The notes: generated by a model not told the origin, from the letters alone. A stretch of 6,895 bases of DNA from Candidatus Neomicrothrix sp. UBA7388 (GCA_002470695.1 DKNM01000011.1:1-6895); one strand, 5' to 3'; shown: positions 1 to 6,814, counted from the first letter of the stretch. A program made the numbers and translations.

Positions 1-1022
1 CCCATGTATTCACCGTGATCGGAAGTAAAGACAATCAGAGTGTCGTCAACTCGGCCTAGACGCTCTAATTCCGAAAATAATCGGCCCAGATGATTGTCTA
101 TTTGAGTGACCATTCCCAGATAAGTAGGCATGACTAGTTGGCGGGCTTCGTCTTTTGACATCGCGCGACCAATACGCGATTGCTGCAGCGCTCTCAAAAC
201 TGGGTGCGTGGTCTCTAGTTCTCTCTCAGTTCGATTAGGTTGCGGCATTTGTTCCCCGGCATACAACGCATGGTATGGATCCGAGGCGACGTAGGGCCAG
301 TGAGGCTTTATGTAACTGAGATGCAGACACCAGCGGTCGCCATCGGCCCGTCGGATGAAATCAATCGCTCGATCGGTCATAAACGCCGTCTCTGACAGAG
401 GGTCGGGGACAATGGCGGGAAAGGGTGCCGACCTGAGAAGCCAACCAGAACACAAATTACCAGTCTCGTCGATGACGCTGTTGGCGGCCGTGTGCCAAGG
501 ATTTTCACCCGGGTATCCATTCTGGCGCAAGAACTCGTTGTAAGGAAGATCGGTTTGCGCACGAACATCCGGATGCAGGCCATCATCACGCTGCTCCGGA
601 GTAAAACCGCACTCTGCCAAGAAAAGCCATTCTGGGGAATTACTTGGTATACCGAGACGTTCTAAGGCCTGTTGATCAGCTCGCATATGAGTCTTTCCAA
701 CCAACACCGAAGGCACGCCAAGTTCTCGCAGATGGTCACCCATAGTCTTTTGGGTTACCTCAAGCGGGACTTGATTCCATCTCGCTCCGTGACTCACTAC
801 ATATCTACCGGTGTAGTAGCTCATGCGAGAAGAACCGCAGACCGCTCCATTGACAAAGGCCCGATCGAACCGCACCCCTTTGTCCGCAAGCCGGTCGATG
901 TTTGGAGTGTCCACGAAAGGGTGCCCGTAGCAGCCCAAGGAATCCCAGCGAAGCTGATCACACATAATAAATAAAACGTTGCGAAGGTGGTCACCGCCTT
1001 CTGCATGAGCGTCAGATCTCAC
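1..1022 (-). CDS. Sulfatase / phosphonate monoester hydrolase family protein (3' end beyond window)
   Basis: This is an alkaline-phosphatase-superfamily hydrolase that would cleave sulfate or phosphonate/phosphate monoesters using a formylglycine made from cysteine. About 340 uninterrupted residues are visible; the C-terminal part lies off the left edge. Numbering from GTG 1022, I see the N-terminal metal motif FIMCDQLRWDSLGCYGH (D22), the nucleophile motif VCGSSRMSYYTGRY (C62, R66), VGKTHM (K110, H112), KPHWPY (H241) and the second metal motif FTSDHGE (D335, H336). The CGSSR core followed by SHGARWN, and the GKTHMR stretch, look closer to the phosphonate monoester hydrolase/arylsulfatase branch than to classical arylsulfatases. 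The core has Ser where CxPxR has Pro. No ATG lies upstream of the conserved region. The frame opens after a stop near 1041, leaving GTG 1028 or GTG 1022; the latter has a weak GAAG nine bases ahead. Its start overlaps the end of the oxidase gene by 11 bases, so the two are probably cotranscribed. The substrate is unknown. Confidence 0.9.
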   Translation of the reverse strand, partial: MRSDAHAEGGDHLRNVLFIMCDQLRWDSLGCYGHPFVDTPNIDRLADKGVRFDRAFVNGAVCGSSRMSYYTGRYVVSHGARWNQVPLEVTQKTMGDHLRELGVPSVLVGKTHMRADQQALERLGIPSNSPEWLFLAECGFTPEQRDDGLHPDVRAQTDLPYNEFLRQNGYPGENPWHTAANSVIDETGNLCSGWLLRSAPFPAIVPDPLSETAFMTDRAIDFIRRADGDRWCLHLSYIKPHWPYVASDPYHALYAGEQMPQPNRTERELETTHPVLRALQQSRIGRAMSKDEARQLVMPTYLGMVTQIDNHLGRLFSELERLGRVDDTLIVFTSDHGEYM

Positions 1023-2274
1023 GAGCACGCACTTCGATTAAATCTCGGTTGAGTTCAGCAATAGAGCTAGCGCCTGATAGCACCATGGTGTGCTCGACTC
1101 CAGCACGGAGAAAGTCTAGAACCCAGTCGACTCCTCGCTCACCAGCCGCTCCTAAGGCATAAAAGTATGCCCGCCCAATCATGCAAGCATCGGCTCCCAT
1201 CGCAACTGCCTTTACGATGTCACTTCCCCGACGGACACCACCGTCACACACAATCGTGGTTTCACCCCCTACGGCGTCCGCAACGGGCGCAACTAAGTCA
1301 ATGGGCGATGGAGCGTAGTCAAGCTGTCGCCCCCCGTGGTTGGAGAGGATTACGCCATCAAGGCCCATAGCAGCTGCTATTTTCGCGTCCTCCACGGTTT
1401 GAACTCCCTTGATCATCACCAAGCCCGACCAATTCTCCCGAAACCATTCAACGTCATCCCACGACAAGGCGGGGTCGAATTGGCTGTTGATGTAATCAGA
1501 GAGCGTTACCGGCGTAGAGCCGTCGCCAACAATAGAACTTCCCTTAACATTCGCGAACTGAATTGGCTCGGATCGAAGGAAGTCCCAAGTCCATCGAGGG
1601 TGTAGGGCACCGTCGATAATGGTTCCGAGTCCTACTTTAGGAGGCAGACTGAATCCCCTCCTTACATCACGTTCCCGCCGACCAAGAACTGCTGTGTCAA
1701 CAGTAATCATGATTCCTTCGTAATTTGCTGCTGCGGCTCTTTCCAGCATCTCTTTCAACAGCGGCTTATCTCGCCAGACATACACTTGAAACCACTTGCG
1801 GCCCTCACTTACATCCGCTATTTCCTCAATCGATCGAGTTCCCATTGTGGATAACGAATACGGAATGCCAGCTCTTTCAGCAGCTCTAGCCACTGCGAGC
1901 TCTCCCTGACTATCCGCTATTCGATCAAACCCAGTCGGCGCAATCATGACAGGAAACGGTATTTCTTCGCCTAAGAATGTCGTCCGAGTATCGACATTTG
2001 CAACATCTCTCAGCACCCGCGGGCGGAAAAAGTAATTGCCAAAGGACGCAACATTAGATGCAGCGGTCACTTCATCTTGAGCAGCACCATCGATGTAGTC
2101 GAAACAGCCACCGGGTAAACGCTTCTTCGCAAGTCTGCGGAGGTCACCAACATCGGCGACTTTTGACAGCGCCCTAAGGGTCCTGTCTCGCTCGTAGCGG
2201 CGGAACTTAACCACGGATCTAAGGGTTTTGAGCATTGCTACGAAGAGCCTCCCAAACTTAATCGACTTATTCAC
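1012..2274 (-). CDS. FMN-dependent alpha-hydroxy-acid oxidase/dehydrogenase (LldD family, LldD2-like)
   Basis: This is a TIM-barrel flavoprotein of 420 residues that oxidises an L-2-hydroxy acid (lactate, glycolate, mandelate or similar) to the 2-oxo acid. Family landmarks are in order: FDYIDGAAQDE (Y60), IAPTGF (112-116), WFQVYVWRD (Y165), TVDTAVLGRRERDVRRGF (D193, R199/R200), the FMN lysine in MIKG (K289), the catalytic SNHGGRQLD (H313, R316) and the phosphate-binding stretch CDGGVRRGSDIVKA. All expected catalytic residues are present. About 45 residues precede the usual family start. They form a basic, partly amphipathic arm with a second basic stretch (FRRYERDR), a layout like mycobacterial LldD2. 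The GTG start is supported by GGAG eight bases upstream; ATG 2235 (residue 14) is an alternative with GGGAGG twelve bases ahead. It is first of a two-gene unit with the sulfatase and diverges from the dioxygenase genes. The substrate cannot be told from sequence. Confidence 0.93.
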   Translation of the reverse strand: MNKSIKFGRLFVAMLKTLRSVVKFRRYERDRTLRALSKVADVGDLRRLAKKRLPGGCFDYIDGAAQDEVTAASNVASFGNYFFRPRVLRDVANVDTRTTFLGEEIPFPVMIAPTGFDRIADSQGELAVARAAERAGIPYSLSTMGTRSIEEIADVSEGRKWFQVYVWRDKPLLKEMLERAAAANYEGIMITVDTAVLGRRERDVRRGFSLPPKVGLGTIIDGALHPRWTWDFLRSEPIQFANVKGSSIVGDGSTPVTLSDYINSQFDPALSWDDVEWFRENWSGLVMIKGVQTVEDAKIAAAMGLDGVILSNHGGRQLDYAPSPIDLVAPVADAVGGETTIVCDGGVRRGSDIVKAVAMGADACMIGRAYFYALGAAGERGVDWVLDFLRAGVEHTMVLSGASSIAELNRDLIEVRAREI

Positions 2275-2276
2275 CC

Positions 2277-2282
2277 TAGAAT
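2277..2282 (+). promoter_or_regulatory. Possible -10 element for the dioxygenase genes (leaderless type)
   Basis: TAGAAT matches the bacterial -10 consensus at five of six positions and ends eight bases before GTG 2291. A transcript from it would begin at or next to the start codon. The bases just before that GTG are AAGG with no spacer, too close for an ordinary ribosome binding site, which fits leaderless translation. I see no good -35 at 16-18 bases spacing. This is a suggestion from pattern only. Confidence 0.25.
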
Positions 2283-2286
2283 CTCC
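2283..2286 (-). promoter_or_regulatory. Ribosome binding site of the hydroxy-acid oxidase
   Basis: On the minus strand the bases read GGAG, eight bases before GTG 2274. This favours the GTG over ATG 2235 as start. The site sits inside the 16-base gap between the two divergent start codons. Confidence 0.5.
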
Positions 2287-2290
2287 AAGG

Positions 2291-2653
2291 GTGAGCCTGT
2301 ACTACGTGCAGAAGTTTCTGTTTGAACTTAATCGCAACGCTGATTTTCAGTCACGGTACCTCAGTGACCGACGTGACGCTATGAACGGCTTCGATCTCTC
2401 CGATGAAGAACGTCACGCGCTGGCTGAACCCGACATCGGATTGTTATTTCACCTCGGCGTGAACGGTCAAATATTGATGCACTTCGCGGCTTTTCACGAG
2501 ATCGAGTGGCAGGATTACCTGCAACAGATGCGAGACGGTATTGCCGCCCATGGTCCAGTAAGAGAAGGCGTCTACGCTGTGACGGGATATGAGGGAGTCG
2601 ACGCTCACTCCTCGCGCCTCAGTAAAACTAGTGATGCAGAAAAGGGAAGTTAA
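2291..2653 (+). CDS. Class III extradiol dioxygenase, LigA-like small subunit
   Basis: This is the small, helical subunit of a LigAB-type ring-cleavage dioxygenase; in known complexes it packs against LigB and helps close the active site. From GTG 2291 the product is 120 residues and opens with SLYYVQKFLFELNR, the canonical start of LigA-family proteins. It continues with SDEERHALAEPDIGLLFHLGVNGQILMHFA, matching the family's helical core. The frame remains open upstream to TTG 2228, but that start would run 47 bases into the divergent oxidase gene, has no proper ribosome binding site and adds 21 residues without family support. I therefore chose GTG 2291. The tail after about residue 95 is hydrophilic and looks variable. 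The stop is two bases before the LigB-like gene, so the pair is surely cotranscribed. The ring substrate is unknown. Confidence 0.85.
   Translation: MSLYYVQKFLFELNRNADFQSRYLSDRRDAMNGFDLSDEERHALAEPDIGLLFHLGVNGQILMHFAAFHEIEWQDYLQQMRDGIAAHGPVREGVYAVTGYEGVDAHSSRLSKTSDAEKGS
2643..2647 (+). promoter_or_regulatory. Ribosome binding site of the LigB-like gene
   Basis: AGGGA lies inside the last codons of the LigA-like gene, eight bases before GTG 2656. It decides the GTG start of the large subunit and implies translational coupling between the two subunits. Confidence 0.55.
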
Positions 2654-2655
2654 AA

Positions 2656-3483
2656 GTGCCTTTGGTATTTGCAGGAGTTTGCAGCCACGCACCCGGCATC
2701 GTCGGTCGTGCCGACCAAGCGGACCCCTTAGCGAAACAGCGCCTTGACGCAGCTTTTAGAGACCTACGGTTGCAACTCGAGGCAAGCCAACCAGATGCCT
2801 TAATAGTGGTTGCTGCTGAGCATTTCGCAAACTTTTTTATGAACAACATGCCAAGTTTCGCTATGGGACTGGCAGATTATTACGAGGGACCAATCGAAAA
2901 TCCAGAGTGGCTAGGCATCGAAAAGACTCGGATTCCAGGGAACCGCTCTTTATCAGAGCGACTGATTAGCAAAGTCATGGAGCGAAGTGACGTCAGTTAC
3001 GCCGAGGAGTGGAAATTTGATCACGGAATCATGGTTCCCCTTCATTTCCTCACCCCCCAATATGAGCTTCCGATTGTGCCGGCGAACATTAACTGCCAAG
3101 GCCCTCCCCTAGCACCTCTGCATCGGGCTTGGGAGTTCGGCCAAGCTCTCAGAGAGGCAGCCGATTCAGTCCCCGAGCGAGTTGCTCTAATCGGGACAGG
3201 CGGCATAAGTCACTGGCCGGCTACTCCGGATAGCGGCAAAATTAATGAGGTTTGGGACAGGGAATTTCTTAATCACTGGTCCAAATGCGATAAAGAGTCT
3301 CTTCTCGCATACAGCGATAGTCAGGCCTACATGGACGCAGGGCAGGGCGCCTTTGAGATCCGGACCTTTATTGCCGTTTCAGGCGCGACCGAGGGTTGTC
3401 CGGCAACGGTGCACTTTTATGAACCAATACCTATTTTTGCCGTTGGTTGCACAACTGCAACGGTCGACCTGTCGGTTCCCTGA
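2656..3483 (+). CDS. Class III extradiol ring-cleavage dioxygenase, LigB-like catalytic subunit
   Basis: This is the catalytic subunit (275 residues) of a non-haem Fe(II) dioxygenase that splits a catechol-type ring next to the two hydroxyls. Visible landmarks: CSHAPG with H11 and AEHFANFF with H56, the two iron histidines; E234 in GAFEIRTFIA, aligning by pattern with the iron glutamate; GTGGISHWP with H186, the catalytic histidine; and FDHGIMVPLHFL (H123), a conserved substrate-pocket motif. NEVWDREFLNHW is also typical of LigB and MhpB. All residues needed for activity are therefore present. It follows the LigA-like gene by two bases. Protocatechuate, gallate, dihydroxyphenylpropionate and hydroxypyridine dioxygenases share this fold; separate LigA and LigB genes argue against the fused gallate type. 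YEGPIENPEWLGIEKTRIPG (about 75-94) is a distinctive stretch that may mark the subfamily. The exact substrate is not determined. Confidence 0.92.
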   Translation: MPLVFAGVCSHAPGIVGRADQADPLAKQRLDAAFRDLRLQLEASQPDALIVVAAEHFANFFMNNMPSFAMGLADYYEGPIENPEWLGIEKTRIPGNRSLSERLISKVMERSDVSYAEEWKFDHGIMVPLHFLTPQYELPIVPANINCQGPPLAPLHRAWEFGQALREAADSVPERVALIGTGGISHWPATPDSGKINEVWDREFLNHWSKCDKESLLAYSDSQAYMDAGQGAFEIRTFIAVSGATEGCPATVHFYEPIPIFAVGCTTATVDLSVP

Positions 3484-3537
3484 AGTAGCGTGGGCGAGCA
3501 AAGTAAAAAGACCAAGAAACTATTCTCGAAATTCAAC

Positions 3538-4830
3538 ATGACCACTAACGAAGAGTTACTCAAACGATATAAAGCAGTTCTCCCATCCTTCGTCACACCT
3601 TTGTACGAGACACCAATTTCTATTGATTACGGAAAAGGCAGCTATGTATGGGATCTCGAAGGCAAAAGATACCTTGACTTCTTCGGCGGAATTTTGACGA
3701 CGATGATCGGACACTCAGTTCCAGAGGTAATAGAAGCTGTCCAAAGACAGGCCACAAAGGTGATGCACACTTCGACTTTGTATATGAACGAAGAAGTTAT
3801 TTCTTTCGCCGAGGAGGTAGCTGCCGAGTCCGGAATCCCCGACGCAAGGGTGTTATTCACGACATCTGGTTCGGAAGCCAACGACACCGCTATTCTGCTG
3901 GCTACCAATTATCGCGGCTCTAACCAGATTTTGGCCATGCGGAACAGCTACCACGGGAGGTCATTGACCACGCAAGCTGTTACCTCGCACCGAAGTTGGC
4001 TTACAAGCAGCTACAGCGGTCTCGATGTCCACTTTGTTCAGGGTCCTTACCGACTCAGGAGTCCCTTCAAGGACCTCGAGGACGAGGCCTTTACGCAGGC
4101 GTGTGTTTCTGATTTGGTTCAGCTTCTGGATATGACTGACGCTGGCGGCTTCGCCGCACTCATCGCAGAGCCGATTCAGGGGGTAGGAGGATTTGCGACC
4201 CCTCCTGACGGATTTTTCGGCGCCATGCACAAAGTACTTTCCGCAAACGACATCTTGTTTATTAGCGATGAGGTGCAAACTGGGTGGGGTCGAACAGGTG
4301 ATCACTTTTGGGGCTATGAAGCCCATGGCATTACCCCGGACATACTTACCTTCGCGAAGGGCGTCGGCAACGGGATAACTCTAGCTGGATGCGTAGCGAG
4401 GGCTGAAGTCATGAATGTTCTCGATAGGACTTCATTCACGACTTTTGGTGGCAATCCCCTATCGGTTGTGGCGGGACGAGCAACGCTTAAATACGTCAAA
4501 GATCATGAACTGCAGGCAAATGCCGCCGCGCGGGGAGAGCAGATGACCGATCTTCTTGCAGACGCTTGCCAAAAGACCGACTGGGTTGCCGAGCTTCGAG
4601 GCAAAGGCTTAATGCAAGCAATCGAGTGCGTCCAGCCTGACAGTATTGAGCCAAATGCTGCTGCCGCAGCGAAGCTTATTGAGGCCTGCAAAGATAACGG
4701 CCTCTTAGTTGGTAAGGGCGGCTTATACGGCAACGTCATTCGACTCACCCCAATGTTGAACGTCAATGAAGATGAGATGGCTGAAGGTTGCGAAATAATT
4801 ATTCAAGCGCTGGAGTCAATTAGCGGTTGA
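3538..4830 (+). CDS. Class III PLP-dependent aminotransferase (AGXT2/ornithine-type)
   Basis: This fold type I aminotransferase (430 residues) moves an amino group between an amino donor, often an omega-amino acid or alanine, and a 2-oxo acid or aldehyde. Seen in order: YLDFFGGILTTMIGHS near the N-terminus, TTSGSEANDTA (the PLP phosphate-binding turn), NSYHGRS, AEPIQGVGGF, ISDEVQTGWGRTG (D244 binds the PLP ring nitrogen), TFAKGVGNG with K274 as the Schiff-base lysine, and TTFGGNPLS. The protein is complete and of normal length. ATG 3538 gives MTTNEELLKRYKAVLPSF, which resembles the start of related enzymes as I recall them. GTG 3490 would add 16 basic residues without clear support. Neither start has a strong ribosome binding site. 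It lies 54 bases after the LigB-like stop on the same strand, so it is probably in that operon. Its 3' end overlaps the convergent SDR gene by 11 bases. The substrate is unknown. Confidence 0.92.
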   Translation: MTTNEELLKRYKAVLPSFVTPLYETPISIDYGKGSYVWDLEGKRYLDFFGGILTTMIGHSVPEVIEAVQRQATKVMHTSTLYMNEEVISFAEEVAAESGIPDARVLFTTSGSEANDTAILLATNYRGSNQILAMRNSYHGRSLTTQAVTSHRSWLTSSYSGLDVHFVQGPYRLRSPFKDLEDEAFTQACVSDLVQLLDMTDAGGFAALIAEPIQGVGGFATPPDGFFGAMHKVLSANDILFISDEVQTGWGRTGDHFWGYEAHGITPDILTFAKGVGNGITLAGCVARAEVMNVLDRTSFTTFGGNPLSVVAGRATLKYVKDHELQANAAARGEQMTDLLADACQKTDWVAELRGKGLMQAIECVQPDSIEPNAAAAAKLIEACKDNGLLVGKGGLYGNVIRLTPMLNVNEDEMAEGCEIIIQALESISG

Positions 4831-5752
4831 TCATTTCAACATATGAGCGAATCATAGACTCGAGATCCGCGTCCGCCGGAAAGCCGAGATCTCGGGCTCT
4901 CTGATCATCCAATATGGCTGGCCAGCTCTGGACCAATTGATCAGTTGCCAGGTCGTACTCCATAGAGATAAGAGCACGGGCTTCTTCACCCCCAACGGTT
5001 TCCAAAGCGGCAAGCATTTCTGCAACCGTCGCGCTCAAGCCGGGGATACCAACTGCTCGATCTAAGCCAAGTTTTTCACCATCTAAATCGGCCAACAAGC
5101 GAATGCATCTTGCAGTGTTCTGCGCAGAGCCGACGACCATAACTGTTTCCTCACCGACCGGTACGATGCTCGGCAGCCCGGCCAAAGGCTCACGAAACAT
5201 CCCCGATGCGAAGCCCGAGGCGGCGGCGTTCGGTGCTCCAGGGCGAACAATGACAGTTGGAAGGCGCGCTGTTCTTCCATCGATGTGCCCTTTGCGAGTT
5301 GCGTCATTGATAAGGAGCTCGCCGACGGCTTTTGTTGTTCCATAAGTTCCAGAAGGAGTTTGCTTTACTAAATCACCCACTAGGCCGCCGGCCGCTGCTC
5401 CACCAAACACAGCAAGGGTGCTAGTGAAAATCACCCTGTGGTAATGCCCTGATTGGCGGCAAGCTTCCAATAGCTTCAGCATCCCACCAATGTTTTGGTC
5501 AATAGCGTGTTCCCAGTCGGCTTCAGCCCCGGCGCTTACTACAGACGCCAAGTGGAAAATTGTGCAAGAGTCATCCGCAAGTAGCTCAGGCAAAATATCT
5601 TCATGCGCAATATCGCCTTGAATAACCGTGCACCCCGCTACCTCCACATCACCAATATCTATAACAACAATCTCGTCGAATCCTTCACCTTGAAGTTCCT
5701 CAATCAGAAGGCGTCCCAAGAAGCCGCCCCCTCCAGTGACAATTACTCTCAC
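4820..5752 (-). CDS. denD: D-erythronate 2-dehydrogenase-like extended SDR
   Basis: This NAD-dependent extended short-chain dehydrogenase (310 residues) resembles DenD, which oxidises D-erythronate to 2-oxo-tetronate in four-carbon sugar-acid catabolism. It has the Rossmann glycine motif TGGGGFLG (6-13), an acidic residue D32 ending the second strand (favouring NAD), FTSTLAVFGG (S111) and the catalytic YGTTK (Y137, K141). The block running from GELLINDATRKGHIDGR (144-160) through RLPTVIVRPGAPNAAASGFASG to REPLAGL is the signature I associate with the DenD group. The GTG 5752 start immediately precedes the nucleotide-binding strand and has AAGGAG ten bases upstream. It follows the zinc dehydrogenase gene by 69 bases on the same strand, probably one operon. 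The usual partners OtnK, OtnC and OtnI are not visible, so action on a related hydroxy acid is possible. Confidence 0.82.
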   Translation of the reverse strand: MRVIVTGGGGFLGRLLIEELQGEGFDEIVVIDIGDVEVAGCTVIQGDIAHEDILPELLADDSCTIFHLASVVSAGAEADWEHAIDQNIGGMLKLLEACRQSGHYHRVIFTSTLAVFGGAAAGGLVGDLVKQTPSGTYGTTKAVGELLINDATRKGHIDGRTARLPTVIVRPGAPNAAASGFASGMFREPLAGLPSIVPVGEETVMVVGSAQNTARCIRLLADLDGEKLGLDRAVGIPGLSATVAEMLAALETVGGEEARALISMEYDLATDQLVQSWPAILDDQRARDLGFPADADLESMIRSYVEMINR

Positions 5753-5762
5753 GACTCACATG

Positions 5763-5768
5763 CTCCTT
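5763..5768 (-). promoter_or_regulatory. Ribosome binding site of the DenD-like gene
   Basis: AAGGAG on the minus strand, ten bases before GTG 5752. An ATG immediately after it (5762-5760) is followed directly by TGA, so it cannot be the gene start. The clear site supports independent initiation despite the 69-base gap to the upstream gene. Confidence 0.6.
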
Positions 5769-5821
5769 CAAAATTCTCAAGACTGGTAGGTACGCAAAAA
5801 CCCTTGGATGACGTCAAAAAA

Positions 5822-6814
5822 TCATCTGAAGTCAATTGAAACCTTTAAAGCATCATCGGCGTGAGGCTCGTGCGCAAGGTGCATGGCTTCATCGATAAGT
5901 TCCACCGGGAATACGTGACTCAGTAACGGCGCTACGTCGATAGCTCCAGAGGAAATTAATTCCAGAGCCTCTCTGAACGAAACAGCGTCAACCTCGTCCT
6001 GCGCGCCGTAGGTGCTGGCCGCTCGGAGGCGCTTACGAAAAAATTTGTGGAAGCGCATGTCAATATCTTGGTCAACGCTTGGCAAACCGAACCACATTAT
6101 TTGTCCATCTATGCGGACATGATCAACCGATTCACGAAAGGTTTCTGCTCGCCCCACTGCCTCAACTAGGTAATCTGCGCCTGCTCCAGCTGTTAGATCT
6201 CCAACCACGCCATAAAGGCTCCCGTTATCCGCATTGATACAAGTGTCAGCACCATAAGATTTGGCTACAGCAAGACGGGTGTCTGATAAGTCAGAAACTA
6301 TTACCTGCTCGGCACCTGCTTTCTTCAACATATAGGTCCAAAACAACCCTGCCGATCCTTGCCCCATTACCACCACGGTTTCTCCGGACACGTCGCGCGG
6401 GTGCTGGCGCATTGCGTAGATAACCGTGCCTAATTGCTGCGCCATCAACAGATGCGAGCGGGGTAGGTCCGTTTCAGGTAAGACCGTGCAGTAGTCACCA
6501 CCAACTCGCTGATATTCATTAAAGCATTCACCTACCGGAGGGTTAGGAAACGTCAGCACGTGCTGACCTTCTGAAAGGTGCCGAACTTTGGATTCGACGA
6601 TTCGACCAATTCCTTCATGACCCGGATAGCCATGAGGGCACGGAAAGGCGTGGTTGACCCCGGCGCCCATCATCACCACGTGAAGGTCACTCCCGCAGAT
6701 TGACGCCATTTCACTCTCGACCAGAACTTGGCCATCGCTGATTGATGGGATTTCGATCTCTTCACAGACCATTCGACCCACGTCAACCATTCGGGTTGCT
6801 CGCATCGTTGACAT
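5822..6814 (-). CDS. Zinc-type medium-chain alcohol/polyol dehydrogenase
   Basis: This medium-chain dehydrogenase (330 residues) probably oxidises an alcohol, polyol or sugar with NAD. The N-terminal catalytic domain shows SICGSDLH (C40, catalytic zinc ligand) and GYPGHEGIGRIVE (H66, E67). The nucleotide domain shows GQGSAG (151-156) and VSDLS with D175, which favours NAD over NADP. The four-cysteine structural-zinc lobe common in this family, expected near residues 90-110, is missing; only C97 and C109 are there. Where many members have a Glu or Cys as third zinc ligand, the stretch reads MAQQLGTVIYAM. No Shine-Dalgarno is seen before ATG 6814. A TAAAGT hexamer ends six bases upstream, which could mean a leaderless message; ATG 6805 is an alternative start. 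It leads a likely two-gene unit with the DenD-like gene, suggesting sugar-acid or polyol oxidation. Its substrate is unknown. Confidence 0.9.
   Translation of the reverse strand: MSTMRATRMVDVGRMVCEEIEIPSISDGQVLVESEMASICGSDLHVVMMGAGVNHAFPCPHGYPGHEGIGRIVESKVRHLSEGQHVLTFPNPPVGECFNEYQRVGGDYCTVLPETDLPRSHLLMAQQLGTVIYAMRQHPRDVSGETVVVMGQGSAGLFWTYMLKKAGAEQVIVSDLSDTRLAVAKSYGADTCINADNGSLYGVVGDLTAGAGADYLVEAVGRAETFRESVDHVRIDGQIMWFGLPSVDQDIDMRFHKFFRKRLRAASTYGAQDEVDAVSFREALELISSGAIDVAPLLSHVFPVELIDEAMHLAHEPHADDALKVSIDFR

Noticed and set aside
672..974. Open frame of 100 codons on the plus strand across the sulfatase.
   Set aside because: The minus frame carries all the sulfatase motifs without a break, so the plus frame is a shadow.
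2228..2290. Upstream TTG start extending the LigA-like protein by 21 residues.
   Set aside because: It would overlap the divergent oxidase gene, lacks a spaced ribosome binding site, and the family start matches GTG 2291.
3490..3537. GTG start adding 16 residues to the aminotransferase.
   Set aside because: The extension is lysine-rich and unlike the family; ATG 3538 matches the usual beginning, though neither start has a strong ribosome binding site.
3961..4326. Open frame of 121 codons on the minus strand opposite the aminotransferase.
   Set aside because: No recognisable protein features; it lies fully antisense to a clearly conserved gene and is a shadow frame.
4884..4895. Perfect 12-base palindrome CCGAGATCTCGG inside the DenD-like gene.
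   Set aside because: It encodes ordinary residues (Arg-Asp-Leu-Gly), and one or two such palindromes are expected by chance in a window of this size.
5809..5816. TGACGTCA palindrome between the zinc dehydrogenase and DenD-like genes, a possible operator.
   Set aside because: Eight bases only, a single copy, no known bacterial regulator assigned and no second half-site nearby.
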